Numbered from the stretch's first letter, positions 6,915-15,646 are shown. The stretch: DNA of 25,351 nt from CAZDOD01 sp964506935 (GCA_964506935.1 CAZDOD010000013.1:1-25351); one strand, 5' to 3'. The notes: generated by a model not told the origin, from the sequence alone. Made by a program: numbers and translations.

Positions 6915-9900
6915 CTATTTCTCTTCCTCACCGATCAGTGACAGTAATTCTGTGATTTCTTTATCACCCGGTAGTTCCTTGAGGGTGCTGATGAGATATT
7001 TTTTGGCGCTGTCATAATCCTTCATTCTATAATAGATATATCCAAGCGCCTTTTTTGCCTCTGGGTTTTCGGCCTTGAGGATTAGAGACTCCTCGGCAAG
7101 CTCGGTTGCCCTAGTAAGCTTTTTATTTTCCCTCGCATAGATGAGGGCGACATCGGCATAGAGCGAGTAGTCACTTGGCTTTAAGTCTATTGCCTTCTCA
7201 AAGAACCTCAGGGCATCTGTGTTCTTTCCGATGGATGTGTAAAAATCGCCCACGACGACATACGCCTTAAAATCGTCGGGTCTAATCTTTGGTAGGGTGA
7301 GGTAATATGTCTTTGCCTTTTCGATATCCCCCTTTGCCTCATAGGTCATCGCCATTTCCAGGTTGGCGTCGTAATCATCCGGTTTTTTGTCGAGTACCAA
7401 AGAAAGATACTCAATGGCCTTGTCGAAATCTCCGATTCTGGAATAACACTGGCCGAGAAAGTAGGGAATCAGCGGGTTTTCGGGGTCCATCTCATAGGCC
7501 TTCTCCAAGTATGGTATCGCCTCGGAGTATTTTTTTGCGATTCTAAGCCCGTCGCCGAGGTCGAGATAATGCGTGGGGTCGTCCGGATAGCTCTTTATGA
7601 GGTTCGTTGTGAATTCTTTTAGTTTTTCGAGAGCGGAGTCGTAATCCGGGTTGATCGAAAGGGATCTCTTGAGCGAGAGTATCGCCTCCTCGGACCATCC
7701 CCTAACGGCGAAGATAATCCCCAGGTTATAGTGGGCCCTGTAATTTTCGGGCTCTATCCTCACGACGTTGTTGTATGCGGATATCGCCTCGTCATAGTAT
7801 GCCATCTTCGTGTAGTTGTTTCCGAGTATAAAGTAGAGGTCAGGCTCGTCGGGTTCTATCTCCAGCGCCTTCCAGAGGATATCGACCGCAAGCTTGTATT
7901 GACCGGTGTTTGAGTAGCACTCGCCCAAATAGAGCATCGCCTGAACGTTTTCGGTCTCTTGTGCGAGAACATCGGAAAATATTGGGATCGCGCGGTCGAA
8001 GAGTCCGTAATCGTAATATGTCCTCCCCAGCAGCATCATAGCCTTTATGTTATCGGGCTGAAATTCGAGGGAATATTTAAGTGCCTTTATCGCCTCGTCA
8101 TATTCCCCAAGTTGATTATAGGCAAGGCCCAGTGCATAGAAGCCGTCGGCGTATTCAGGATAAGATGATATCGCCTTCTTGAATTCCTCTATCGCCTCTT
8201 CGGTGTTTCCCCGTTCCATCTTGAGTAGCCCAAGCTGGTAATAGGCGAGGTAGTTTGTGGGATCGAGCTCTGTGGATTTCTCGTAATACGAGATCGCCCT
8301 CGAATTATCTCCCAATTTGTAATAGACTTGGCCCAAACTGTAGTAGACGATGAACTGGTCGGGATTTAGCTCGAGAGACCTTTCATAGGCCTCAATCGAC
8401 TTTTCATATTCCCCGTTGTAGTAATGGACCTTTCCTATCCCTTTATATGCCCTGTAGTTGGTGGGATCTGTATTGAGTGCCCTCTCAAAATAATCCATGG
8501 CGGTTTTGAGCTCGCGGTTGTCGAGATATGTATTGCCCATGAGGATGAGGGCGTCGTAGTATCTAGGATAGAGGTCGATTGCGATTTCCAATAACCCCAC
8601 CGCCTCGACCGTTTTCCCCTCTTGAAGGAGTATCTCGGCCATTCGATAGTAGACGACATGATTCTTCGGGTCGATCTCGACCATCTTTCTATATACCTCA
8701 AGGGCTTTATCCGACTCTCCGATAAATGAGTAGACCGCCCCGAGGGCGAGATGACCCTCGATATATCCGGGGTCTGTCTCCAACGCCTTTTCATAGTTGG
8801 CTATGGCGGAATTGATGTCTCCCTTCTTTAGATAGATCCTCGCCTTATAGAGGTAGCCCGGGGCGTATTTTGGCTCAAGCTTTATCGCCTTGTCGACCAT
8901 CTTTAGGGCGTTTCTTGTATCCTCCATCGAGAGGTAGACATCAGAAAGCACGACATAGGCCTCGCTGTAATCGGGCTTGAGCTCAATGGCCTTTTTTAGG
9001 GTATCTATTGCCTTTTCATACCGACCAAACGATGCATACGACTTTGCGATGGAGATATATGCGGGATAATAATCGGGATTTATCTTGAGAAGTCCTTCAT
9101 AGATAGAAATGGCCCTGTCGATGTCGCCCAGTGCTATCGCCATTTCTCCTATATGGTTGTATCCCGCTACGAAATCGGGCTTGATCTCAACCGCCTTCAA
9201 ATATGCCGCCATTGCCTCCTTAGACCTTCCCTGTGCCTTGAGGACGGAGCCGAGCTCGTCGAATGCTAGATATAGCGTGGGATTTATTGTTACGGCCTCG
9301 ACGAGAAAGCCCTCCGCCATCACCTTATCGCCCATTCTAAAATAGGATGAGCCAAGTCCATAGAGGGCCGGGGCGCTTTTCGGATCGACCGAAAGGAGAC
9401 GGCTGAATGTCTTTATTGCCTCATCATATTCCCCCATCGAGAGATAGGTATCCCCCAGTAGGTTGAGTATCTTTGGGTCGTTTTCGGCCAAATCTGAGGC
9501 GCGAAGGAGCGATTTTGCCGCACCGCCGTAGTCTTTTAATTCGCCCTGCATCTCCCCCTTGAGGATGTAGATGTTGGGATCGGATGGCCTTATCTTCTCC
9601 GCTCGTTTGAGATAATCTATCGCGGAATTTAGATTGCCCAAGGCCCTTTCTGTTCGGGCGTAAAGGAGCAATGCGTCAAAACTATTTGGGTCGGCCGAGA
9701 GTACCGTATCTAGATTTCCTTTGGCCTCTTCAAAATTTCCCATCTCGAAATATAGGCGGGCGCTCAACAGGAGACTCTCCGTAGAATCATTGGCAGTCTC
9801 AACGGCCTTGTGATAAGCCTTCAGGGCCTCGTCCATAAGCCCCTGTTTTTTCAAGATATCCCCGATTTTTATGTAGACAGAGGTATAGTCGGGTTTAAGG

Positions 9901-10385
9901 TCGACGGCCTTAAAGTAGGCGTTCAGGGCACTATCATAATCGCCGATACCCTCTAAGGCCTCCCCGATATAGTATTGTGTGATGGACGATGTGGGATCAA
10001 TCTTTGCAGCCGAAGACAGGGCGTCTTTCGCCTGATAATATTTTCGTTCGGAGAGGTAGGTTTTCCCCAGATTAAAGTATCCCTCGAAAAAATCGGGATC
10101 TATAGAGGTTGCCTCCTTGAAATTGAGGATGGCCTTCTCACTATCTCCCATATTAAGATAAACGTTGCCTATCCCGTTCTTCGGCCTCGGGTCCGCTGGG
10201 GATAGGGTAGAGGCGTATTCGTATTGCTTTAAGGCCTCATCGTACTGTCCATTCATCAAAAAGAAGTCACCCTGACTCATGGCTTCTAAAAAGGCCTTCT
10301 CATCAATTTCCTCAGATAGGAGCGCATGAGACATCGTGAAAAGGAGCACAAATGCCAAAACGTAAACTTTAAGATTTATCTTCAT
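6915..10385 (-). CDS. Secreted giant TPR solenoid protein (about 33 repeats)
   Basis: A 1156-residue protein with an N-terminal signal peptide (MKINLKVYVLAFVLLFTM, cleavage near SHALLSEE), so periplasmic or exported. The rest is almost only tetratricopeptide repeats of 34 residues with the usual pattern (for example AYYQLGLLKMERGNTEEAIE, then EFKKAISSYPE). There is room for about 33 copies. One irregular linker near residues 900-920 (FTTNLIKSYPDD) breaks the array. No enzyme domain, transmembrane anchor or lipobox is visible. TPR superhelices hold other proteins, so a scaffold or assembly role is likely but the client is unknown. Its ATG overlaps the TGA of the upstream CHAT-like gene (ATGA, 4 bases), the strongest sign that the two products work together. 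Such proteins are usually annotated only as TPR proteins. Confidence 0.9.
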   Translation of the reverse strand: MKINLKVYVLAFVLLFTMSHALLSEEIDEKAFLEAMSQGDFFLMNGQYDEALKQYEYASTLSPADPRPKNGIGNVYLNMGDSEKAILNFKEATSIDPDFFEGYFNLGKTYLSERKYYQAKDALSSAAKIDPTSSITQYYIGEALEGIGDYDSALNAYFKAVDLKPDYTSVYIKIGDILKKQGLMDEALKAYHKAVETANDSTESLLLSARLYFEMGNFEEAKGNLDTVLSADPNSFDALLLYARTERALGNLNSAIDYLKRAEKIRPSDPNIYILKGEMQGELKDYGGAAKSLLRASDLAENDPKILNLLGDTYLSMGEYDEAIKTFSRLLSVDPKSAPALYGLGSSYFRMGDKVMAEGFLVEAVTINPTLYLAFDELGSVLKAQGRSKEAMAAYLKAVEIKPDFVAGYNHIGEMAIALGDIDRAISIYEGLLKINPDYYPAYISIAKSYASFGRYEKAIDTLKKAIELKPDYSEAYVVLSDVYLSMEDTRNALKMVDKAIKLEPKYAPGYLYKARIYLKKGDINSAIANYEKALETDPGYIEGHLALGAVYSFIGESDKALEVYRKMVEIDPKNHVVYYRMAEILLQEGKTVEAVGLLEIAIDLYPRYYDALILMGNTYLDNRELKTAMDYFERALNTDPTNYRAYKGIGKVHYYNGEYEKSIEAYERSLELNPDQFIVYYSLGQVYYKLGDNSRAISYYEKSTELDPTNYLAYYQLGLLKMERGNTEEAIEEFKKAISSYPEYADGFYALGLAYNQLGEYDEAIKALKYSLEFQPDNIKAMMLLGRTYYDYGLFDRAIPIFSDVLAQETENVQAMLYLGECYSNTGQYKLAVDILWKALEIEPDEPDLYFILGNNYTKMAYYDEAISAYNNVVRIEPENYRAHYNLGIIFAVRGWSEEAILSLKRSLSINPDYDSALEKLKEFTTNLIKSYPDDPTHYLDLGDGLRIAKKYSEAIPYLEKAYEMDPENPLIPYFLGQCYSRIGDFDKAIEYLSLVLDKKPDDYDANLEMAMTYEAKGDIEKAKTYYLTLPKIRPDDFKAYVVVGDFYTSIGKNTDALRFFEKAIDLKPSDYSLYADVALIYARENKKLTRATELAEESLILKAENPEAKKALGYIYYRMKDYDSAKKYLISTLKELPGDKEITELLSLIGEEEK

Positions 10386-13243
10386 CTTTTTGTCTCACTC
10401 ATATATAAGCTGGTCAAAAACAAAAATGAGGCCCAACCTTTATCCCCTCCGCTCTCGTAACTTTTTGCGTAATCCCTCAAAGTCATAAGCGAACCGTCGA
10501 AGGTGCCGTATTCCCTCATATTCAGGGTGAGCCTCCCGAGAAATTCGGCCGCGCCTTTTCTGTCCGTCTCTTCAGGGACGAAAAAATTCGAGCCCGGCCC
10601 GAAAGATGTAAAAAGTTCTATCTCGAAGAATCTATTTTTAATTTTATCTGAATCTATACCAGAAATAATCGTCACTTCCGGTGTCATATTGGAATAGTTA
10701 CCATTAAAATAGCAGTATTTCGGCTCGTTTAAGACGAGGATGGTTTCCGAGCCCGCCGGTATCTCATCAAAATCGGGGACATTTTTATCGTCTATTAAAC
10801 TAACGTCGTAGAAGAGGTCTTTAAAATCCGAAGGGGAAAATTTTCCCTCGCCCGCTATCGTAAGGTAATCGAGGGTCGGGGGCGATAGGGGCTCGGGCAA
10901 AATATCGGGCGAGAGGGAAGATATATAAAAGAGATCGTATTCTGAAATGAGGAAGGTAAAAACCCCCTCCTCATTATATCTCCCGAAGGAAAAGATCGGG
11001 AGATCCGAGAGAAATATCCCGGGTGAGATGCCAACGGCCTTTATGCCGCTTAGGGTCTCAATGACCGGCGATACAATAGTGTCGGTAACCATGCTTGATG
11101 CCTCCTCGAAGGTGGGTGTGTGATCGGTGGCAACATCATCGCCTTCCCCCTCTGTTACGTTCTCTTTTTCAAGAAATCCTCCTTCAAGACTGGTCATAAG
11201 ATCGCGGATCAGAATTTCTATCTCGCCGGATTCGCTATCGAGTTTAACTATCGAGAGACCGCCGGAAAAAGACACGAGGGCGAAGGCCCCTCCCCCTCCG
11301 ACAAAATATTGGATTATGGCCGTGTAGGGATCTAGGGATTTCAGAAGACTTTTGGGATCTCTTGTCTCCGCTCCCAAGAGCCTTGAAAGCCTCGGGTCTT
11401 CCCTATAAATTTTCGAGAGGGTATCAGACAAAAAAAGGTTCGCCTCATCCCTCTTTTGAATTACGGCCGAGATTGAAGACTCGGAAAGCCTGTTGGTCTC
11501 GCCGTCAAGCCAGACAGATTCCGCACCAATCGAGTCCTTTACCCCGCTGATCCACGTTGATAAGAGTCTTTTGCGGCCATTCTCCCCAACTGTCATACAC
11601 GAGTGGTCTATATCGGATAAAAAAAGCTCTCTTGAAAGCCACGCCCCCTGATATGTCATCAGCGCACGAAAACCGACCTCTTCTTTTCCAAGCTCCTTTG
11701 CGAGCTCCAAAACAGAAGACAGGGCCGATAATAGCCTCTTCTCATCAAACGGCATGAAGGGGTGTCTTTTTCCCAGGACCCTTATGTCTGATGCGGTCTC
11801 GACGCAAGAAACGAGCGTTTTCAGGGCGTCATTTTTTTTATTCTCCCCCAAAAATATCTCGCCCTGTATATAATATGCGGCCGCTAAAAGTTGCGGGGAG
11901 CCCGAGAGTGTCGAGAGTTCTATCGCACTTGAGGCTTCCAACATGGCGTCCGCATATTCCTCCTTCATAAGGAGGAGCCTTGCGATTTCACACCTCGCCC
12001 ATGCCTCTCCGCAGATCCAGCCCGATTTTTCGGCGGTAGACATCGCCTCTTCGAGGAATACCATCGCCAGATCGACATTTTTTTCGTCGACATTGTCCGG
12101 GTCGACATAGGCATCTGCGAGGGCGATCAGTGCGATCGTCCTCGTTTCCGAATCCTCAAGCCTCTCCGATAAAATCTTTGACAGCTTGAGGTCATCTACG
12201 ACATCCTTGCCCCTTCCCGACGAGACTTCAATTAGAGAGAGCGTAAGGAGCGATGAGTTAAACCTTTTTGTGTCACCGAGATTTTTGAAGATCGAGTTCG
12301 CCCTCATTATCTCGTCTTTCGCCTCTTTTTTGCGACCGAGTGCATAGTCGATTTTCCCCAAGAGGAAAAGCGATTCTCCAAACAGGATTTCGGTATTCTT
12401 TGGATACCTCGAAATGACGGATGAGGAGACCTCCCTCGCCCCTTCATAGTCTCCCATCAAAAATAATGCCTTTGCCATTTCGAGATCGACCTGGGCAATA
12501 TATTCGTCTCTGTTCATATTTTGGGCGATGCCTTTCGCCTCATTGAAGTCACGGATTGCATCGGATAGGTTCGCGATAGAGGTCTTTGCCTTCCCCGTAC
12601 CCAAAAGACATTTATAAACACCCTCTGTGTATCCTGTGGTCTCATAGAGGCTTTTTGCGGACATAAAAAGCTCAATTCCCCTGATGCGGTCGAGGAGAAA
12701 TTCGGAAGCGACTTCACCCTGCAGAAATTTCTCGTTCGCCTTTTTTATGATGATGTCATTCTCCTCTGTGGTCAGGGCCTTTAGAGGCTCCGGCTCGGGC
12801 TCGAGCTTCGAGATATTTTCGAGGGTGACCGCCAAATTTTCTGCGTCTATGGTTACAATTACCTTTAAAAGGACGTTGGATGAAAGTGGAACGGGAACTT
12901 GTGATAGGATCTTAAAATTGAGGATATATTTTTCATAGTCGGTGAGGATGAGCGAATCTATCCCACCTATCGTTCTGTAAAACCGCTCGTCGCCGAGAGT
13001 CTCGATAACAAAGGAGATTACCGCCTTCTTCTTCGCATCTTCAAGGCTCGTTTTTATACCCTTTTCGGGTTTTCCCTCGGAATCGATTTTTGGCGGCGGC
13101 CCTTCCCCGACGGAGATCAAATCGACCGTCCCCCCTTTTTGCTGTGCCAAGAGGGGTGCGGCCGCAAAAGACCAAAAAAGTAGAGTGGTCAGGATATATA
13201 TCGAGGTTTTTGAGATTTTATCTGAAATGGGACTATTAAACAT
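10382..13243 (-). CDS. Secreted TPR protein with a CHAT-like, probably inactive, C-terminal domain
   Basis: About 953 residues from the ATG at 13243 (MFNSPISDKISK); a TTG at 13255 would add four. A hydrophobic segment (ILTTLLFWSFAAAPLLA) is a signal peptide. Residues about 45-155 resemble the LPP20/FlgT-like secreted domain (SLEDAKKKAVISFVIETLGD, then a YEKYILNFKILSQVPV strand). Residues about 165-560 are degenerate TPR-like helices. The last 314 residues follow the CHAT-domain order: AIIQYFVGGGGAFALVSF, GIKAVGISPGIFLSDLPIF, FLISEYDLFYISSLSPDIL, and a final DYAKSYESGGDKGWASFLFL like the A.W..F end of the domain. The His-Gly and Ser-Ala-Cys motifs of the CHAT protease dyad are not seen; the matching strands read ETILVLNEPKY and VTIISGIDSD. 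CHAT assignment is by eye. It overlaps the MBL stop by 8 bases and the giant TPR start by 4. Confidence 0.72.
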   Translation of the reverse strand: MFNSPISDKISKTSIYILTTLLFWSFAAAPLLAQQKGGTVDLISVGEGPPPKIDSEGKPEKGIKTSLEDAKKKAVISFVIETLGDERFYRTIGGIDSLILTDYEKYILNFKILSQVPVPLSSNVLLKVIVTIDAENLAVTLENISKLEPEPEPLKALTTEENDIIIKKANEKFLQGEVASEFLLDRIRGIELFMSAKSLYETTGYTEGVYKCLLGTGKAKTSIANLSDAIRDFNEAKGIAQNMNRDEYIAQVDLEMAKALFLMGDYEGAREVSSSVISRYPKNTEILFGESLFLLGKIDYALGRKKEAKDEIMRANSIFKNLGDTKRFNSSLLTLSLIEVSSGRGKDVVDDLKLSKILSERLEDSETRTIALIALADAYVDPDNVDEKNVDLAMVFLEEAMSTAEKSGWICGEAWARCEIARLLLMKEEYADAMLEASSAIELSTLSGSPQLLAAAYYIQGEIFLGENKKNDALKTLVSCVETASDIRVLGKRHPFMPFDEKRLLSALSSVLELAKELGKEEVGFRALMTYQGAWLSRELFLSDIDHSCMTVGENGRKRLLSTWISGVKDSIGAESVWLDGETNRLSESSISAVIQKRDEANLFLSDTLSKIYREDPRLSRLLGAETRDPKSLLKSLDPYTAIIQYFVGGGGAFALVSFSGGLSIVKLDSESGEIEILIRDLMTSLEGGFLEKENVTEGEGDDVATDHTPTFEEASSMVTDTIVSPVIETLSGIKAVGISPGIFLSDLPIFSFGRYNEEGVFTFLISEYDLFYISSLSPDILPEPLSPPTLDYLTIAGEGKFSPSDFKDLFYDVSLIDDKNVPDFDEIPAGSETILVLNEPKYCYFNGNYSNMTPEVTIISGIDSDKIKNRFFEIELFTSFGPGSNFFVPEETDRKGAAEFLGRLTLNMREYGTFDGSLMTLRDYAKSYESGGDKGWASFLFLTSLYMSETKR

Positions 13244-14228
13244 TCTTTTCCGCAATAAAATATTTTGAGCCGTCGCGACTGATACTCTTCACCTTTTTTT
13301 CCCTGATGAGTAATTTTATGAAGGTGTCGACAATAGCCGCCGACAATTCCAAGATCTCGGGTGTCTTCGGGATATTTTTTATCATTGATTGGGCAATTTC
13401 AAAAACGGTGGCGGGTTTTTTGGATAGATCAGCGATTAGATTTTGCTCTATGTCCTCTATCATTTTTCGGGAAGAGGCGATGGCTTCTTTGGGATTGCAA
13501 TAGATCTTTCCGTGCCCCGGCAGGATCTTTTTTAGAGGAGCGGCCTTCGCTATCGTCTCCACTTCGGATAGGGATTTGAGGTATTGGTTTATATTGTATC
13601 CCATCCCTGAGATGAATAACGGCCCCTTGTCTGCAATCATGTCTCCGGAGTAGAGCCATTTTCTATCTATATCGAGTAGGCATATATGGAAGGGATTGTG
13701 GCCGGGGGTGTGAATGACCTTGAGCGTAAAATCGTCTATGTGTATAAGTTCACCATCAACGACCGTCTTATCCATTGTGATTTTCCCTGTCGGCGAAAAA
13801 TATTCATCCAAGAACTTGTCCAAATCTCCGTTATGTTTGGATCGTCCGGATTTTTCGTATTTCTTTTGGATGCTTATCAATATCTCACGAGCCTTGAAGA
13901 CATAGCCATCAAAGTCATCGGGGTCTCTTATCGCGCCTTCGAGAGAGATGTATCTTATGTTCTCCCTTTGGGGAAAGTTTACGGCCCCGCCCATGTGGTC
14001 GATGTGGGGATGGGTGAAGATAACATTTTTTATCTGAGAGAGGTTATAGCCCACATCATTTAGCGATTTGGCGAGGGATTGAACAGACTCCCTTGATGGA
14101 TGTCCGGCATCGATAATTGTGGGTGCCTTACATACCAGAAGATAGACGTTGGTCGCAAGGTTGTTTGGTTGCGGTACGCTCAGCCGAAAGACCTTTTCAT
14201 CTATCTTCTCGATTCTGGAAGACAACAA
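13236..14228 (-). CDS. MBL-fold metallo-hydrolase with C-terminal helical domain
   Basis: A 330-residue cytoplasmic protein of the metallo-beta-lactamase fold. Metal ligands are visible: THPHIDHMGG (HxHxDH motif), HTPGHNPFHICLLD with the third-site His, YSGDMIADKGPLF with the bridging Asp, and LPGHGKIYCNPKE with the last His. The C-terminal 90 residues look like a winged-helix or helical cap (TPEILELSAAIVDTFIKLLI), as in LACTB2-type hydrolases. The substrate is not evident. No ATG lies near the N-terminus; TTG codons at 14228 and 14225 follow a good ribosome binding site (GGAGAGGA), so a TTG start is chosen. It heads the overlapping chain MBL, CHAT-like, giant TPR. A spacer of 108 bases separates it from the HD gene. 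Confidence 0.85.
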   Translation of the reverse strand: MLSSRIEKIDEKVFRLSVPQPNNLATNVYLLVCKAPTIIDAGHPSRESVQSLAKSLNDVGYNLSQIKNVIFTHPHIDHMGGAVNFPQRENIRYISLEGAIRDPDDFDGYVFKAREILISIQKKYEKSGRSKHNGDLDKFLDEYFSPTGKITMDKTVVDGELIHIDDFTLKVIHTPGHNPFHICLLDIDRKWLYSGDMIADKGPLFISGMGYNINQYLKSLSEVETIAKAAPLKKILPGHGKIYCNPKEAIASSRKMIEDIEQNLIADLSKKPATVFEIAQSMIKNIPKTPEILELSAAIVDTFIKLLIREKKVKSISRDGSKYFIAEKNV

Positions 14229-14336
14229 GATTCCTCTCCAGCTTTAAAGGGGATAAATGGTTTTTAGAATAACTATAAAAACTTCCAGTACTACACCCCC
14301 CTGCCCCCTCCCACCAAAAAATGGGGCGGGCTACAT
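14229..14336. other. Spacer with two small inverted repeats
   Basis: On the minus strand the HD gene stop is followed by an imperfect GC-rich stem (14303-14331, CCCA/TGGG and GCCC/GGGC around a T6 loop) and then a 7-base perfect AT stem GTTTTTA/TAAAAAC (14260-14282). Neither has a clear T-run after it. They could be a processing site or weak attenuator between the HD and MBL genes. No ORF is supported here. Confidence 0.3.
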
Positions 14337-14927
14337 CTAAAGGCCAAGCTCTTTTGAAATCCCATTCATTGCCTCAAGGGAGAGTTCAACAAAATCTTCA
14401 AGGGTCATTCCGATTTTCTCGCAGAGCATTATTCCTTCACGACTCACGGAACGGGCGAAATGCTTCTCCTTCATCCTCTTGATGACGGATTTAGGCTTGA
14501 CTTGAGATATCTTTTTGTCGGGTTGGACCAGGGCAGTTGCAACAATGAGCCCCGTTATGTTTTCCGCCGATGTGATTGCGTAGTGGAAATCGGATGTTCG
14601 CTCAATCCCGAGAACCTCGGCGTTGTGGCTCTTTATTGCCTCTATTATCTCGGGGCTTATCCCTTTTTCGCTTAGTATATCTTCGGTTATGAGAGTATGT
14701 CTCTCGGGTGTATCTTTAGTCTCGTCGTAGTCAAGGTCATGTAAGAGGCCGGCAATCCCCCAGATATCGGCATCCTCCCCCATTTTTTGTGCCACCCCCC
14801 TCATGATCGCTTCAGTCGCTAGGCAGTGTTTAATCAGGCCCTGGTTTTTTAGCTTTGATTCTAAAAGTTTTATGGCATCATCCCTCGAAATCCCGGCTCC
14901 ACCCTTATCCTTTTTTATCTCCACCAT
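14337..14927 (-). CDS. HD-domain (HDIG-type) putative phosphohydrolase
   Basis: A 196-residue soluble protein of the HD superfamily of metal-dependent phosphohydrolases. Signatures are HCLATEAIMRGVA (first His), GLLHDLDYDETKDTPERH (the HD pair followed by a further His) and IKSHNAEVLGI, then a helical tail with SAENITGLIVATALV. The order fits the stand-alone HDIG proteins of bacteria and archaea whose substrates are mostly unknown; there is no GYP motif, so cyclic-di-GMP cleavage is not indicated. The ATG at 14927 has AAGGAG only two bases before it; the next codon is GTG (14924), which would have better spacing. It overlaps the small TPR gene by 13 bases, so the two are coupled. Confidence 0.85.
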   Translation of the reverse strand: MVEIKKDKGGAGISRDDAIKLLESKLKNQGLIKHCLATEAIMRGVAQKMGEDADIWGIAGLLHDLDYDETKDTPERHTLITEDILSEKGISPEIIEAIKSHNAEVLGIERTSDFHYAITSAENITGLIVATALVQPDKKISQVKPKSVIKRMKEKHFARSVSREGIMLCEKIGMTLEDFVELSLEAMNGISKELGL

Positions 14928-15379
14928 ATCTCCTTTTCTTTCTGCTCCTTCTTTTTCTTCAACATCTCTTCGGTACAGTATTTATCATCGAGCTCGCAGG
15001 CCCGAGAGAGGTCGCGCTCGGCTTCTTCGGCCATCCCAAGCATATTGAAGCACCCGCTTCTCTCATAATAGGAATCCGCATCGTTGGGATTGAGCCCTAT
15101 AACCATCGAGAAGTCATCGGCGGCTTCATCCCATTTTAGCAGCCTTTTGTAGCTTTTCCCGCGGTTGTAATAGACCGATGCGTAGTTGATGCCGGTGTCG
15201 TATCCACCCGAGAGTCCAAGGTCCAAGACCCTCGTAAACTCATCAACCGCAAGTTGATAGCTACCCCTCTTATAATATCTTAATGCCTGATCGTAGATGT
15301 CCATCACTTCTGATGCGATGATTGATGAGGAAAAGGAGAAAAAAAGGAGGAGAAAAAAAAGAAATTTAAATTTTCTCAT
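14915..15379 (-). CDS. Small secreted TPR protein
   Basis: 154 residues. The first 24 are a signal peptide (MRKFKFLFFLLLFFSF, cleavage near IIAS), so the protein is exported. The mature part has about three TPR units: MDIYDQALRYYKRGSYQLAV, YYNRGKSYKRLLKWDEAADD and YYERSGCFNMLGMAEEAERD. The tail is strongly charged (KKKKEQKEKE). GGAG lies about 7 bases before the ATG. It is the first gene of the leftward block and starts opposite the divergent ABC transporter gene. A link to the larger TPR proteins downstream is plausible from order and topology only. Confidence 0.85.
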   Translation of the reverse strand: MRKFKFLFFLLLFFSFSSSIIASEVMDIYDQALRYYKRGSYQLAVDEFTRVLDLGLSGGYDTGINYASVYYNRGKSYKRLLKWDEAADDFSMVIGLNPNDADSYYERSGCFNMLGMAEEAERDLSRACELDDKYCTEEMLKKKKEQKEKEIWWR

Positions 15380-15438
15380 GTATCACTCCAGAGTAAAGAA
15401 AACAATGTATATTAAAAGACTTAAACCCGTATTTAGTG

Positions 15439-15471
15439 TTATCCACAAAATTATGCACAACATGTGGATAT
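15439..15471. other. Three DnaA-box-like 9-mers at 12-base spacing (candidate replication origin element)
   Basis: TTATCCACA (15439-15447) is identical to the consensus DnaA box. TTATGCACA (15451-15459) differs by one base. TGTGGATAT (15463-15471) is the reverse complement of ATATCCACA, again one mismatch. The starts are exactly 12 bases apart. AT-rich sequence follows (about 15499-15545, including TATAAT at 15530). Genes diverge on both sides. The outer boxes also make an 8-base inverted repeat, TATCCACA/TGTGGATA, so a plain operator or hairpin is an alternative. dnaA, dnaN or gidA are not in the window. Confidence 0.45.
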
Positions 15472-15554
15472 CATTGATTGAGGGGCACAAATCTCATTTT
15501 CAAATAATTAAACGCCCCCAAGACTATTTTATAATACTTTATGCTAAATCCTAA

Positions 15555-15573
15555 GTCAAGCTTTTCTCTTGAC
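15555..15573 (+). repeat. Inverted repeat overlapping the ABC operon -35 region
   Basis: GTCAAG (15555-15560) and CTTGAC (15568-15573) are perfect inverted copies separated by 7 bases. The right arm overlaps the predicted -35 hexamer (TTGACG), so a repressor binding here could control the transporter promoter. Confidence 0.4.
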
Positions 15574-15597
15574 GATGATATTCAATTGTGTTAGTTT
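15569..15597 (+). promoter_or_regulatory. Probable sigma70-type promoter of the ABC transporter operon
   Basis: TTGACG at 15569-15574, a 17-base spacer, and TAGTTT at 15592-15597 preceded by TGT (extended -10). It lies about 50 bases before the ATG at 15647. The -10 is weak, but the -35 matches the one before the lipoprotein gene at 25097. The implied leader is too short for a T-box or known riboswitch. Confidence 0.45.
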
Positions 15598-15646
15598 ACT
15601 CACTTTGAAGTTTAGGTTTCATTCTTTTTTAGGAGGTATGAAGTAA

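Noticed and set aside
8435..8794. 119-residue minus-strand ORF in another frame of the giant TPR gene
   Set aside because: It is an off-frame shadow of repeated codons in the TPR gene.
10385..11326. An active TPR-CHAT protease (craspase or separase-like effector) and associated CRISPR system
   Set aside because: No catalytic His/Cys motif, a signal peptide is present, and no cas gene or repeat array lies in the window.
15598..15646. T-box or riboswitch before the TrpX-like gene
   Set aside because: The leader from the predicted promoter is only about 50 bases, without a T-box sequence or aptamer-like fold.
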